The notes under the pieces were generated by a model. It was not told the origin of the DNA. It ran no database searches and saw only the letters and a list, made by a program, of their open reading frames with translations. DNA of 56,332 nucleotides, taken from assembly GCA_946481095.1 (NCBI GenBank), contig CAMLML010000025.1, positions 1 to 56,332 of the forward strand. The letters are read 5' to 3'. The position numbers were made by a program, and so were the translations under genes. This DNA comes from an uncultured Cellvibrio sp. GTDB lineage: Bacteria; Pseudomonadota; Gammaproteobacteria; Pseudomonadales; Cellvibrionaceae. Each line of letters opens with the position of its first letter. The first letter of the stretch is position 1. Positions 1 to 8,891 of the stretch are shown one piece after another.

Positions 1-1170
1 AAACATCGCATCAGTCGGATGGAATACGCTTCCCCAATTCATCATCAAAAGTATAACAACTGGAAAACACGCACAGGCCCAATAATCACGAGCATTACAA
101 TGTTTTTTCAACTGAATCAACAGGAAACTCAGAAATAGAATTGTAGGTAAGCCATATATTGACAACATTCTTGTTAACAACGACTCTGTTCCGGCGCTTA
201 CAATTTGACTCACAGAATCAACAGATACGATGTCGGCAAATTCAAAAGTCCCAAGACCCATAAAGTAGGGGCTATTTATAAAAAAACTAATTTGTTGTTG
301 CCATAACCAAGGCCTATATATTTGGTTGTAAATTTCTTCTAGTGACAGCTCAGCTTTTCCCTGTAAGAATATTTCTGAAATTAGTGGTAGATTTTGGAGT
401 CCAACGACAATCGCTGGAGAATAGGCTATAACTATATTCAGGATAACTGCTGAAGTTAATGTAGCCCAAAACAAAATCATTTTCCCCATCCGGTCCCCAA
501 ATTTCGCGAACCACCAGCGAAGCAGCATATAGACACATACACCAATTATTGCCGTCCGAACAATTGAAAAAACTAAAAAGTAAATTGCAACAATTAAAAC
601 AAAAGGGTGCTGAGCGGCAACCCTAGAAGTTTGAGTTAAGACAAGAACTAGAGCCAGTGAAAGTAACCCTGTGTAAGCGATGTTTGGATAGAATGATACT
701 CGCCATACACCAAAGTCAGGGGCGGTGTTGCCTGGGAGGAGCCCATAAGGACTGATTTGTGTTGTGAAATTTACAGCTATTCCAATAACAACAAGGAGTA
801 AATATACCAGGGTCAAGGAGCTGATGTGCAAAGAAGCATTTTTAGAGGAAATCCACAGGATCCCCAATGTGAATAGTCCCAATTGCATTACAACTTTTAA
901 ATCCCCCCTGAGCAGAAACCACACACCTGAGATCAATAAAAATAAAACCACAAGCCCGGCTTGCCTTTTCGTTGCATTTAGAAGCCCCTTCAGACTAAGC
1001 AGTGGAAAAAAAATAGCCGAAAGAATTAACAACCAATAGGAGAATTTACTATCTAAAGTTTCCAACTGAGTGTAAGTCATTAAGACACATGCCGACACCA
1101 GAAGAAACAACAGATATGGATTGAACCACTTAGATTTGTCAGTATTGAAATTACGTGAGATCAGCGCCAT
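1..1170 (-). CDS. O-antigen/capsule polymerase (Wzy-like), 3' end missing
   Basis: The minus-strand frame is open from an ATG at 1170 to the window edge (390 codons, no stop), so the C-terminus is missing. The translation is very hydrophobic, with about ten predicted membrane spans and a large polar loop in the second half that contains YNQIYRPWLWQQQ. This is the usual layout of Wzy and O-antigen ligase family proteins, which polymerise lipid-linked repeat units at the periplasmic face of the inner membrane. The gene starts 4 bases after the stop of the upstream glycosyltransferase, so it is probably in the same operon. Topology and neighbours (flippase, glycosyltransferases) support polymerase; a WaaL-type ligase is the main alternative. 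Confidence 0.7.
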   Translation of the reverse strand, partial: MALISRNFNTDKSKWFNPYLLFLLVSACVLMTYTQLETLDSKFSYWLLILSAIFFPLLSLKGLLNATKRQAGLVVLFLLISGVWFLLRGDLKVVMQLGLFTLGILWISSKNASLHISSLTLVYLLLVVIGIAVNFTTQISPYGLLPGNTAPDFGVWRVSFYPNIAYTGLLSLALVLVLTQTSRVAAQHPFVLIVAIYFLVFSIVRTAIIGVCVYMLLRWWFAKFGDRMGKMILFWATLTSAVILNIVIAYSPAIVVGLQNLPLISEIFLQGKAELSLEEIYNQIYRPWLWQQQISFFINSPYFMGLGTFEFADIVSVDSVSQIVSAGTESLLTRMLSIYGLPTILFLSFLLIQLKKHCNARDYWACACFPVVILLMMNWGSVFHPTDAMF

Positions 1171-1174
1171 AGGA

Positions 1175-2590
1175 CTAACCAACAATCCTTTTCATATTGG
1201 CTACGAAGTTGGGCTCGGAGTATTTATATGAAAAATCCTTATTCGTATGTTTTGATTTTAACTGATGAAGTATCTGGGCGGCATGTAACGGGCTATTGGA
1301 ATAAAAAAAATAGTTTTCATTCGTATACTTTTGAATTGTCTCAGCATCAGTTAGTGGAATTACAATACTAGGAACTCCTAATGCTAAAGCATCAAAATGA
1401 CTAGCGGAGGATATACTTAGATGAGCATCAGCTTCTACAAGCAGTTCAAACAGGCTGGGATGGCAGCTTCCCGGAATTACCTCAACCGGCATATTGACAG
1501 TCCATAGCTTGTACACAGCTTCTTTGTTGGAATCATATGCAGGATGTAATTTTAGAGAGACCGTCCATTCAACATTAAACAATTTAAGTTGCTCTCCAAT
1601 TTCCTTTATCCATAGGACCAAATTTTCTGAATCAAGTCCTTGAGAAGTTACTACTACACTTAGATGATTTTTATTTTTACATTTTTTAGTTTTCTCCATG
1701 TCCATTCTAAAGGCATCAATTAAATTATTGCCAACCGAAATCGCTAGCTCTCCTTGCCGAGTGTATTTTAATGCCTCAAGCCAAAAATCACCTTTGCATG
1801 CCAATAAATCAGGCAGCAACAGCTCACAATTAGAGCCAACAACCCAATATGGAATTGCATCTGGATGATCCGAATCAAAAACGCCATGTTGGAGTTCAAC
1901 CATTTTTATATCATACTCACAACAGGCTAATTTTAGCGCATACTCACCAGTATCGCTTACTAGAACTACTGCTGGCTTCACGCTGCTCAATAGAACTCCA
2001 TACAATTTAGCTTGCCAGTAGACCGTAGAAATTCTCATGAGCAAGAACTTTTCACTTATTTCTAAACCTAACTTTTGGTTAAGCAGGGTTGAAATTTTTT
2101 TACATTGCTCTTTTTGTTTTACAGGAAATAGAAAGCCTAATACCTTCCCCCAAAAAGTAAAAAAAACGGGGTCAAGTGAAGAAGGGAAGGCGGCATTTCG
2201 CGATTGTAGATCAAATTTGGCATTATTTTTCTCTTCTAATTTAACATGCTGATAATATGGCAGAATACTATCAAAGTAGATATCCTTGTATTTATCTCCT
2301 TCCTTTAAACGCAGGCCTGACTGACAAGTTTTTACCAATATATTGCATTTTTTTCTGCAAACAATCAGCACACAAAATTTTAATGTGGCCAATGCTGCCT
2401 GTAATATACGCCTATATGGAGGTCGATTTAGTTCATTAATTGGCAAAGCACGATTTGCCCTGAAGACAGAGTTTCTCATTACGCGCCATATTGACCAGCC
2501 ATTCATCCGAAGACTAAAGAGATCGTTCTCTTTCTCAAATACTAAAAACCTTTTTATATTTAGATCGCTACTCATAGTTACCAACTTCAT
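1175..2590 (-). CDS. putative GT-B-type glycosyltransferase of the polysaccharide locus
   Basis: A soluble protein of 471 aa with no signal peptide. The C-terminal half has features of GT-B sugar or polyol-phosphate transferases: VELQHGVFD near the middle, LKLHPAYD, then a donor-site-like stretch SISSASHFDALALGVPSIV, in which an acidic or polar residue precedes the conserved LGVP turn. Polysialyltransferase-like and CDP-glycerol transferase-like proteins share this general pattern. The exact donor and acceptor cannot be read from sequence. It lies between the Wzx flippase and the Wzy-like polymerase, so it probably adds one sugar of the repeat unit at the cytoplasmic membrane face. A GAGAGGAG sequence lies about 14 bases before the ATG at 2590; a second ATG five codons in is possible. 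Confidence 0.6.
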   Translation of the reverse strand: MKLVTMSSDLNIKRFLVFEKENDLFSLRMNGWSIWRVMRNSVFRANRALPINELNRPPYRRILQAALATLKFCVLIVCRKKCNILVKTCQSGLRLKEGDKYKDIYFDSILPYYQHVKLEEKNNAKFDLQSRNAAFPSSLDPVFFTFWGKVLGFLFPVKQKEQCKKISTLLNQKLGLEISEKFLLMRISTVYWQAKLYGVLLSSVKPAVVLVSDTGEYALKLACCEYDIKMVELQHGVFDSDHPDAIPYWVVGSNCELLLPDLLACKGDFWLEALKYTRQGELAISVGNNLIDAFRMDMEKTKKCKNKNHLSVVVTSQGLDSENLVLWIKEIGEQLKLFNVEWTVSLKLHPAYDSNKEAVYKLWTVNMPVEVIPGSCHPSLFELLVEADAHLSISSASHFDALALGVPSIVIPLTDAETIQKYTNENYFFYSNSPLHAAQILHQLKSKHTNKDFSYKYSEPNFVANMKRIVG

Positions 2591-2662
2591 TTGTACGTCG
2601 AAAGCTCCTCTCCTCGAGGAGCAAACACGGTTAAAATCTCTGAAAAATCGATGTACGCTGTA

Positions 2663-3982
2663 TTAATGCCGCCCACGGAAGGAAGCTGCGTGCCAGCAGC
2701 GCAATGCGGCGATCGGCTGCCCCCATGGAAGGTTGAAATACTTTAGCGCCATCAAAAATACAAATACTGCAAGCAGCACTTGCGATGTCATAAATCCAAC
2801 AGCAGCTCCAGTCACACCAAAGCTTCCAACCAAATACCAAGTAAATAGTGTACCAATAATTGCAGCTGAAATAGTTGTAAGTGAGAGAAGACCGGTTCTA
2901 CCATTGAAAAAAAATAGAACTGAAACACACACATATGCTCCATTAAATGCCCCCCCCAAAGTAAACCAAAAGAGAATATCCAGCGAAGCCAAGTACTCAG
3001 GCCCTAATATTATAGAGCCAACCATTTTTAGTCCGAATCCCAAAAAAAAGGAACCAACAATAAATCCTGGAATAGTGACGTATATTGCACCAACAGCTGT
3101 AGATTTATCTGTTGAGTTATCTGATGCTAACTTCGAGTAAATCCATGGTCCGTATGCTTTCACAAAAGCGTCAGCCAAAAGAGTCATCGTCATACCAAGC
3201 TGAGCTCCGGCCCCATAAATGCCAAGCGAATATGGGTCTAACTTAATCGCAATTATCCACCTATCTGCGGCACTCAACAAAACACCTGCAACAACATGTA
3301 AGACAAGTGGCAGGCCAAACACCAATAGCGTCTTAGCTTTTTCAAAGGAAAATGCCAGATTAATTTCCCGAAATACTATAAAACATAGTATGGCAACTAT
3401 CGCTGCTATAAAAGATGAAAAGGCAATAGCTATATTTCTACCGTCCGCTCCCATAAACAAAACAAGAACTAAAAGTAACGACAAACCAACATTGAACAAG
3501 CTGAAAAAAACTTGTGCGTATGCACTAAGCATCGGTTTTTGTTGGCATTGCCATAACACAAGCCTACACTGAAAAATCACGTTGCACCCTGCGGTAAGTG
3601 CCGCTAGCGCAAGGGTAAAATGATTCATCCACCAAGTGTTTTCGTTCGCAGAGTCAAAGATTAGGACAGGAAGTATCATCATGATCGCGGTACTGGCAAC
3701 TGCCAATACAACCGCGGTAAAAACGAAAGACGGAAATTCTTCCCTTCCTTGCTTAAACCAAATTACACTCAAAGCTCCGTGCACATTTAGTCCAGCGAAT
3801 GCTGCGAAAAGTGTTACCAATAACGAAAAATTTACTACACTAGAGTATTCCGTGGGCGTAAGAACTCTGGTCAGAAGTGGCAAAAGCAGAAACGGCACTG
3901 CAGCTGTTGCAATATTGGCAAAAGTGTAAATCAGTCCTGATTTTAAGAAGGTTGGCTTACCATTACTCACCCGAATCTCCAT
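2663..3982 (-). CDS. wzx: Wzx-type polysaccharide flippase
   Basis: About 439 aa with 12 or so hydrophobic segments. It begins with the N-terminal pattern of oligosaccharide flippases of the MATE/MOP superfamily (LIYTFANIATAAVPFLLLPLLTR, then LTPTEYSSV). Such proteins flip undecaprenyl-linked repeat units across the inner membrane. The frame extends upstream to 4024 but that part lies inside the preceding glycosyltransferase gene. The ATG at 3982 overlaps that gene by 20 bases. A GTG at 3970 with GGAG six bases before it overlaps by only 8 bases and may be the true start. The C-terminus is arginine- and tryptophan-rich (RCWHAASFRGRH). Confidence 0.85.
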   Translation of the reverse strand: MEIRVSNGKPTFLKSGLIYTFANIATAAVPFLLLPLLTRVLTPTEYSSVVNFSLLVTLFAAFAGLNVHGALSVIWFKQGREEFPSFVFTAVVLAVASTAIMMILPVLIFDSANENTWWMNHFTLALAALTAGCNVIFQCRLVLWQCQQKPMLSAYAQVFFSLFNVGLSLLLVLVLFMGADGRNIAIAFSSFIAAIVAILCFIVFREINLAFSFEKAKTLLVFGLPLVLHVVAGVLLSAADRWIIAIKLDPYSLGIYGAGAQLGMTMTLLADAFVKAYGPWIYSKLASDNSTDKSTAVGAIYVTIPGFIVGSFFLGFGLKMVGSIILGPEYLASLDILFWFTLGGAFNGAYVCVSVLFFFNGRTGLLSLTTISAAIIGTLFTWYLVGSFGVTGAAVGFMTSQVLLAVFVFLMALKYFNLPWGQPIAALRCWHAASFRGRH

Positions 3983-5192
3983 CTTTAGAAATTCGATTAT
4001 AAATCGTAAGGAGCCTGGCAGCATTACACGCGGGAGAGAAATTTTCTTCTGCCAATTTGGCCGCGCATTTTCCCATTCTCACGATCTCTTTCGGGTTTTC
4101 CACAAAAAATAGAATCGCTGCTGCCAACTTTTCCGGATCTTTTGCAGGAATTGCAATGCCGGTTTCGTAGTCAATTAGGGTGTCAGATTTAGGATGCGTA
4201 ACGCAAACAATACTTGGTACTGCAGAGAAAGCAGCTTCAAATACAGGTCGGCCTGGTGCGTCATAATGTGATGGAAAACAAACTACATCTATCATTTCGT
4301 AAACGGGCTGTATATCTGTTGTAGCCCCAAGCAAATGGAAACTACTTTGTAGTTCATATGATGCTATTTTTTCAGTTAAATTTTTGCGAACGTCTTGAGC
4401 TAATCCTAATAACTCAAGAACCCACTGCTTAAAGCCTACAAATCTATTTGCATCACCACCCACAATGACAAAATCTACATTCTTATTCTTGCTCAAAACA
4501 ATTCTCGCTGCTTCCAGCAAATCATAAAGACCTTTAGAGACTTGAAGATTCCCAACAAAACCAATCTTAACTGTGTGAGATCTCAATGCATTTAACTTTT
4601 GCAGCATAGACAGGTCAGGATTTTTCGATGGCTGAGACGTAAACGAGTTTTGAACAACGTCAACATTCATATCTTTAGGCAACGTAGCTCGAGTGTTTTC
4701 ATTGATAGCAATTATTGCATCTGCATATTTCAATAATGCCCAATTAATATACTTGCATCTAATGGATTTTTCGTCTTCTCGCTGGAGAGATCGCACATGT
4801 ATCACCAAAGGAACTTTAAACATCCATTTCGCAAGTAGACCTGGAATAATTTCCGTAATTTCATTTACATGTATTAAATCAATGCTGTTACCCCATTTTT
4901 TTTTTGCTTTCCTCAAACTTAAAAACATGAATGGAATATGAAACACTTCGCGCAATAAAACAATCCAACGAAGTTTTCTGTAGTAACTGTAGCGAGTATT
5001 ATCAAATCTCGTAAGTCCGACAGTGGTCATAATATCTTTCGCCACAGTACTATAAAAATCTGACGCTGTTCCCCTAGCGACGAGAAAGTAAGCATTGACT
5101 GATTTTCCACTCAATACCTTTACCGCCTCAAACAAACTTCTTGAAGCCCCACCAAAAGGTCCAACACCGTCAAGATACAAAACATTTAGCAT
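3963..5192 (-). CDS. GT4-family glycosyltransferase
   Basis: A 409-aa GT-B enzyme. The N-terminus reads LYLDGVGPFGGASRSLFEA, the glycine-rich acceptor-side loop typical of group 1 glycosyltransferases. Near residues 215-225 KIGFVGNLQVSKGLYDLLEA begins the donor domain. The C-terminal motif PGRPVFEAAFSAVPSIV corresponds to the EX7E region that binds the nucleotide sugar. No signal peptide. It probably adds one sugar to the lipid-linked repeat unit. The ATG at 5192 follows GGAG at about nine bases, and the stop overlaps the start of wzx. The sugar specificity cannot be predicted. Confidence 0.85.
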   Translation of the reverse strand: MLNVLYLDGVGPFGGASRSLFEAVKVLSGKSVNAYFLVARGTASDFYSTVAKDIMTTVGLTRFDNTRYSYYRKLRWIVLLREVFHIPFMFLSLRKAKKKWGNSIDLIHVNEITEIIPGLLAKWMFKVPLVIHVRSLQREDEKSIRCKYINWALLKYADAIIAINENTRATLPKDMNVDVVQNSFTSQPSKNPDLSMLQKLNALRSHTVKIGFVGNLQVSKGLYDLLEAARIVLSKNKNVDFVIVGGDANRFVGFKQWVLELLGLAQDVRKNLTEKIASYELQSSFHLLGATTDIQPVYEMIDVVCFPSHYDAPGRPVFEAAFSAVPSIVCVTHPKSDTLIDYETGIAIPAKDPEKLAAAILFFVENPKEIVRMGKCAAKLAEENFSPACNAARLLTIYNRISKDGDSGE

Positions 5193-5198
5193 TCACAA

Positions 5199-5837
5199 TT
5201 ACTCCAAACAGGTTAACCGCTCTAATTTTTGTCCACTCTTATAGGACAACATATCGACAGGTCCTGGCTCTCGAGTCAGAATCTCGGCGTTCAAATGATA
5301 TATATCTCCAGTATGTTTACATTTCCAAGTACCAATCCCTGACAAAGGCAGATCTATTTTCTCACCAAATGCACTTACCCAGCCAATATGTCTCGCGGGG
5401 GAACCGATCATTAAACTCCAATCCAAGGTGTTTTTTGTAAGCGTTGAGCCTGCCGCAAGAAAAGTCCCCTCTCCGATCGTGAGACCCGGTACAACTGTTG
5501 AGTTCGCTCCCAACGTGACGCCTTTTCGAACTAAGGTTTTTTTGAAAACACCTCTTCTATTTACATTTGCTCTTGGAAATCCAATGTGAGTAAACACCAT
5601 AAAAGGTGCACAAAATACAAAGTCTTCAAGTTCTACATGAGAAAAAACCGAAACTGAATTTCCAAGTCGACATGCATTACCCACAATTGCAGAATTTCCA
5701 ACATACACATTTTGACCGAGGTTACAATTTTCACCAATCACAGCCTTCCCTTCCACATGAGCAAAATGCCAAATCGAAGTAAAATCACCAACTACAGCTC
5801 CTTCATCAACTATTGCGCTATCATGAATGAATATCAC
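5199..5837 (-). CDS. WbpD/WlbB-like UDP-amino-sugar-uronate N-acetyltransferase
   Basis: A 212-aa left-handed beta-helix acyltransferase built from hexapeptide repeats (IGENCN, LGQNVY, VGNSAI and so on). It ends in the GSPARHIGW turn, followed by a short tail with a CKHTG motif. This matches, from memory, WbpD of Pseudomonas and WlbB of Bordetella, which acetylate UDP-2-acetamido-3-amino-2,3-dideoxyglucuronate using acetyl-CoA. The start is a GTG at 5837 with a strong GGAGG five bases before it. The TviB-like dehydrogenase and Gfo/Idh oxidoreductases in the locus could supply the substrate. A dedicated WbpE aminotransferase and WbpI epimerase are not visible, so the final sugar is uncertain. 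Confidence 0.75.
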   Translation of the reverse strand: MIFIHDSAIVDEGAVVGDFTSIWHFAHVEGKAVIGENCNLGQNVYVGNSAIVGNACRLGNSVSVFSHVELEDFVFCAPFMVFTHIGFPRANVNRRGVFKKTLVRKGVTLGANSTVVPGLTIGEGTFLAAGSTLTKNTLDWSLMIGSPARHIGWVSAFGEKIDLPLSGIGTWKCKHTGDIYHLNAEILTREPGPVDMLSYKSGQKLERLTCLE

Positions 5838-5994
5838 TTAATCCTCCCCCAAGAAAAATATGCCAAGCTATGACACCAATATCGGAACACATGTGTATAA
5901 AAACTTATTTGAAAAATATTTTGACTTCACCATTGTAGAAATCCAAACCGACCTAAGTTAGCAAGCAGACACGCATCGTTTTCAAATCAAGCAA

Positions 5995-7389
5995 TCACTT
6001 AAATAGGTGAGCCTTTTCTAAACTATCTAACTGCACTATAAAAACACCATTTACCTCGTCAACAACAAACAATCGGCGATTTTGGCTATCGAGCACCATT
6101 CCTGCGGGCTTTGCATGAGGCCAAATATCTCGGTATCGACCTAGAAAATCTATAAACCATCGCGGGCCAAAATTAGTAAAAACCAATTCTTTGGTTAGAT
6201 CTAAATTGACAGAAGTTATACTTGCTTCACTTATTGGATTAACAACCGCAATTTCTATTCGACTGCTAAGAACAAAGACGCGTTCCCCGTCAGTATCCAG
6301 CACCAAATCTGTTGCCCAATTCACACCTGAAGCTAAATTTTCGCGTGCTCCATTAATTAGATTAACGGCAATTAGCGAGCCAGTATCATAATCTGAAATT
6401 ATGACTCGTTCATTTGTTTGATCAAGAATCATATCAGTAGGATTCATAAACTCAGTACCATTATCTGAGTTCAAGATATTGGAAATAATTGTACGGACAC
6501 CATTATCCAAACTTACTGCGATCACAGAGTTTGAATCTACTACTAATATACGGTTGTTGGAACTATCCAGCACTAAAGCTTGCGGATTAATCAATAAATT
6601 AGCATCATCTGGAATACCTTGCGCTGAAACTATTCTGTGTGAACCATTACTGAGATCAATTTCAAGTACCGCTCGCGATCCAGAATCCGTTACAAATAAT
6701 TTGTTATTTGTGGCGTCCAGTACAAGATCGGTTGGCGTAATTATATTGCTAATGTTTGGAAAGAGAACACTACTCGCTCCTGTATTTAAATCTACGCCAA
6801 CCAAGCCCTTATGGTGTTTATCAATCCAAAGTAGCTGACTGGTCAATTCATTTAGAACAAGACCCTCTGGTTCGTAATAGAAAGATTGCTGACGTTCAGG
6901 ATGCTCTGGAGGAATTCGTGTTGTATATCGGCGTACAACAATATGGGCAACGTTGATTCCATCAACATCAATTTGAAGTGTGTTGTAGCCAATAACCAAC
7001 GGAACAGTTGCTTTCCAATTGGCAAAATTATCAAGAGTAGTTGCAGCAACGCCATTTACGGTTAAAAGCCCTATGTCTTTGTCTGTGCTGTCAATACTTC
7101 CATAAATTGTAATGTTATCTTCGCCAACCATTGATATAGTAGTAGGATAATTAATTACAACATTAACTTCGTTTGCAATGCTACTACTGGAGTTTGAAGT
7201 TGAGTAAATGCTACTTGAAGTTGATTCTGTGCTGCTTACGGAGCTCTCGCTATTGCCAAGGCTGGTATTGGAGCTTAGGCTACTGGACGACACATTGCTG
7301 TTGTTTCCACCACATGCAGAAAATAATGATACTGCAACCATAATAGTGAGTTTGTAGACAACAGATTTAATTGCTCTATGATCAAACAT
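5995..7389 (-). CDS. beta-propeller (NHL/YncE-like) lipoprotein
   Basis: About 464 aa. A signal sequence ends in the lipobox-like LFSAC near residue 26, followed by a serine-rich linker of about 50 residues of the kind common in Cellvibrionaceae secreted proteins. The rest has at least five repeats of the form xxLVLD-N-RxFVxD-GxxxxxLxxG, indicating a six- or seven-bladed propeller. The ATG at 7389 has AAGGAG seven bases upstream; the frame's upstream TTG at 7407 overlaps that ribosome site and is rejected. It lies 31 bases after the aminotransferase gene and is probably co-transcribed. Its function is unknown; an envelope scaffold or glycan-binding role is only a guess. Confidence 0.75.
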   Translation of the reverse strand: MFDHRAIKSVVYKLTIMVAVSLFSACGGNNSNVSSSSLSSNTSLGNSESSVSSTESTSSSIYSTSNSSSSIANEVNVVINYPTTISMVGEDNITIYGSIDSTDKDIGLLTVNGVAATTLDNFANWKATVPLVIGYNTLQIDVDGINVAHIVVRRYTTRIPPEHPERQQSFYYEPEGLVLNELTSQLLWIDKHHKGLVGVDLNTGASSVLFPNISNIITPTDLVLDATNNKLFVTDSGSRAVLEIDLSNGSHRIVSAQGIPDDANLLINPQALVLDSSNNRILVVDSNSVIAVSLDNGVRTIISNILNSDNGTEFMNPTDMILDQTNERVIISDYDTGSLIAVNLINGARENLASGVNWATDLVLDTDGERVFVLSSRIEIAVVNPISEASITSVNLDLTKELVFTNFGPRWFIDFLGRYRDIWPHAKPAGMVLDSQNRRLFVVDEVNGVFIVQLDSLEKAHLFK

Positions 7390-7420
7390 AGAAAAGCTCC
7401 TTGTCAAAATGGTGCGGATT

Positions 7421-8890
7421 CTAGTGAAAATACTTTCTTAATTCATCAATAACTCTATCCAAATCTTTATCAGACATATTTGAACTGGATGGCAGGCAAA
7501 TACCCGATTGAAAAAGCCTGTCAGAAACGGAACTTTGTCCATGAGTAAAGTAATTATACTTGCTGTAAAATGGCTGCAAATGCATTGGCTTCCACAAGGG
7601 GCGAGCTTCAATTAAATTTGAGTATAATTTATTTATAACTTCTAATGCTCTGCCTTCTCGCTCGGCCCCTTTAATACACATAGCCGAAAGCCAATGCGTG
7701 GAGTAACTCCACTCAGGCTCTGGCATCCACTCAATTGAATTAACATCAGATAGTCCCTCCCTATATCTCGCAAAAATTGATCTGCGTGAATTGACTCTTT
7801 CTTCAAGAACTTTCAATTGCCCCCGGCCAACACCTGCCAGTATATTACTCATCCGATAATTAAAACCAAGCTCAGAGTGTTGGTAATAGGGTGCAGGATC
7901 TCGCGCTTGAGTTGCAAGAAATCTCGCTTTTTCAATATAATCCTTATTATTAGAAACCAACATCCCGCCGCCAGACGTGGTAATTATTTTATTGCCATTA
8001 AAAGAATAAATTCCTAAATCTCCAAATGTACCACTCGATTTACCTTTGTATTTTGCCCCCAAAGATTCAGCGGCATCTTCAATCACAGGAACGGAATACT
8101 TTTTACAAATCCCAATCAGTACATCCATGTCTGCACTTTGACCATATAAATTTACAACTATCACAGCCTTTGGAAGTTTATTTTGCTTTTTAGCCCAATC
8201 AAATGCTTTTTCGAGAGCAATAGGAGACATATTCCAACTCTCGTCATCGGAATCGATAAATACAGGCTCGGCATTTTGATAGATAATTGGGTTAGCACTG
8301 GCTGCAAATGTGAGAGTAGAACAAAACACTAAATCACCTACACCAACTCCTAGCAATCGTAGCGCTAAATGTATTGCCGCAGTCCCGGAACTAAGCGCAG
8401 CCGCATGTTTTACACCAACTAACTCAGCGATCTCCTTTTCAAAAGCGTCGACGTTGGGCCCAAGAGGAGCAATCCAATTAGTGCGAAATGCTTCATCAAC
8501 AAATTCTTTTTCAAAATCGCCCATGTGAGGAGTCGACAGTAAAATCTGCCCATCGATCTCTTTGCGATCCAAAATTGCTACTGCTTGCCCCAATCGATTA
8601 ACGACCGGCAAATGACTAATAACATTTTGATTCATCAAATTCAACGCATCACGGCGCGATGTACCTTCTGGGACAACACGAGAATTTATCTTTGGAAGAG
8701 ACTCTAAGGTATCGTCAATCTGAGCCCCCGAAAGAAACAATCGCCGAATATCTCCATCAGTGACAGTTCTCTCAAACTTGCCGTCCTCACCCACTAGTAA
8801 AAGCAGTCCTAATGCAGTTTTATCTAACATTGACAAAGCAGTGCGAAGACTCATTTTACGATTAACAGAAATATCTCTGATATCTACCAC
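7421..8890 (-). CDS. CBS-pair / DegT-family aminotransferase fusion (nonulosonate pathway, LegC/PglE-like)
   Basis: A 489-aa two-part protein. Residues 1 to about 120 form a CBS pair with GTV-like TVTDGDIRR and SHLPVVN segments, like the N-terminal regulatory domain of the PtmE nucleotidyltransferase. From about residue 125 a complete DegT/DnrJ/EryC1 aminotransferase follows: ALSSGTAAIHLAL, the acidic VIEDAAESLGA, and the PLP lysine in SFNGNKIIT (about K301). The catalytic half probably converts a UDP-4-keto-6-deoxy-HexNAc to the 4-amino sugar, with glutamate as amino donor. The GTG start at 8890 has AGGAG five bases upstream. Its stop is 31 bases before the lipoprotein gene. CBS pairs usually bind adenine nucleotides, so allosteric control is plausible. 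Confidence 0.85.
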   Translation of the reverse strand: MVDIRDISVNRKMSLRTALSMLDKTALGLLLLVGEDGKFERTVTDGDIRRLFLSGAQIDDTLESLPKINSRVVPEGTSRRDALNLMNQNVISHLPVVNRLGQAVAILDRKEIDGQILLSTPHMGDFEKEFVDEAFRTNWIAPLGPNVDAFEKEIAELVGVKHAAALSSGTAAIHLALRLLGVGVGDLVFCSTLTFAASANPIIYQNAEPVFIDSDDESWNMSPIALEKAFDWAKKQNKLPKAVIVVNLYGQSADMDVLIGICKKYSVPVIEDAAESLGAKYKGKSSGTFGDLGIYSFNGNKIITTSGGGMLVSNNKDYIEKARFLATQARDPAPYYQHSELGFNYRMSNILAGVGRGQLKVLEERVNSRRSIFARYREGLSDVNSIEWMPEPEWSYSTHWLSAMCIKGAEREGRALEVINKLYSNLIEARPLWKPMHLQPFYSKYNYFTHGQSSVSDRLFQSGICLPSSSNMSDKDLDRVIDELRKYFH

Positions 8891-8891
8891 G

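Noticed and set aside
2631..2840. Frame overlapping the end of wzx that might indicate a frameshift
   Set aside because: The wzx frame continues with membrane segments to its own stop and the overlapping frame is not homologous to flippase; it is a shadow frame.
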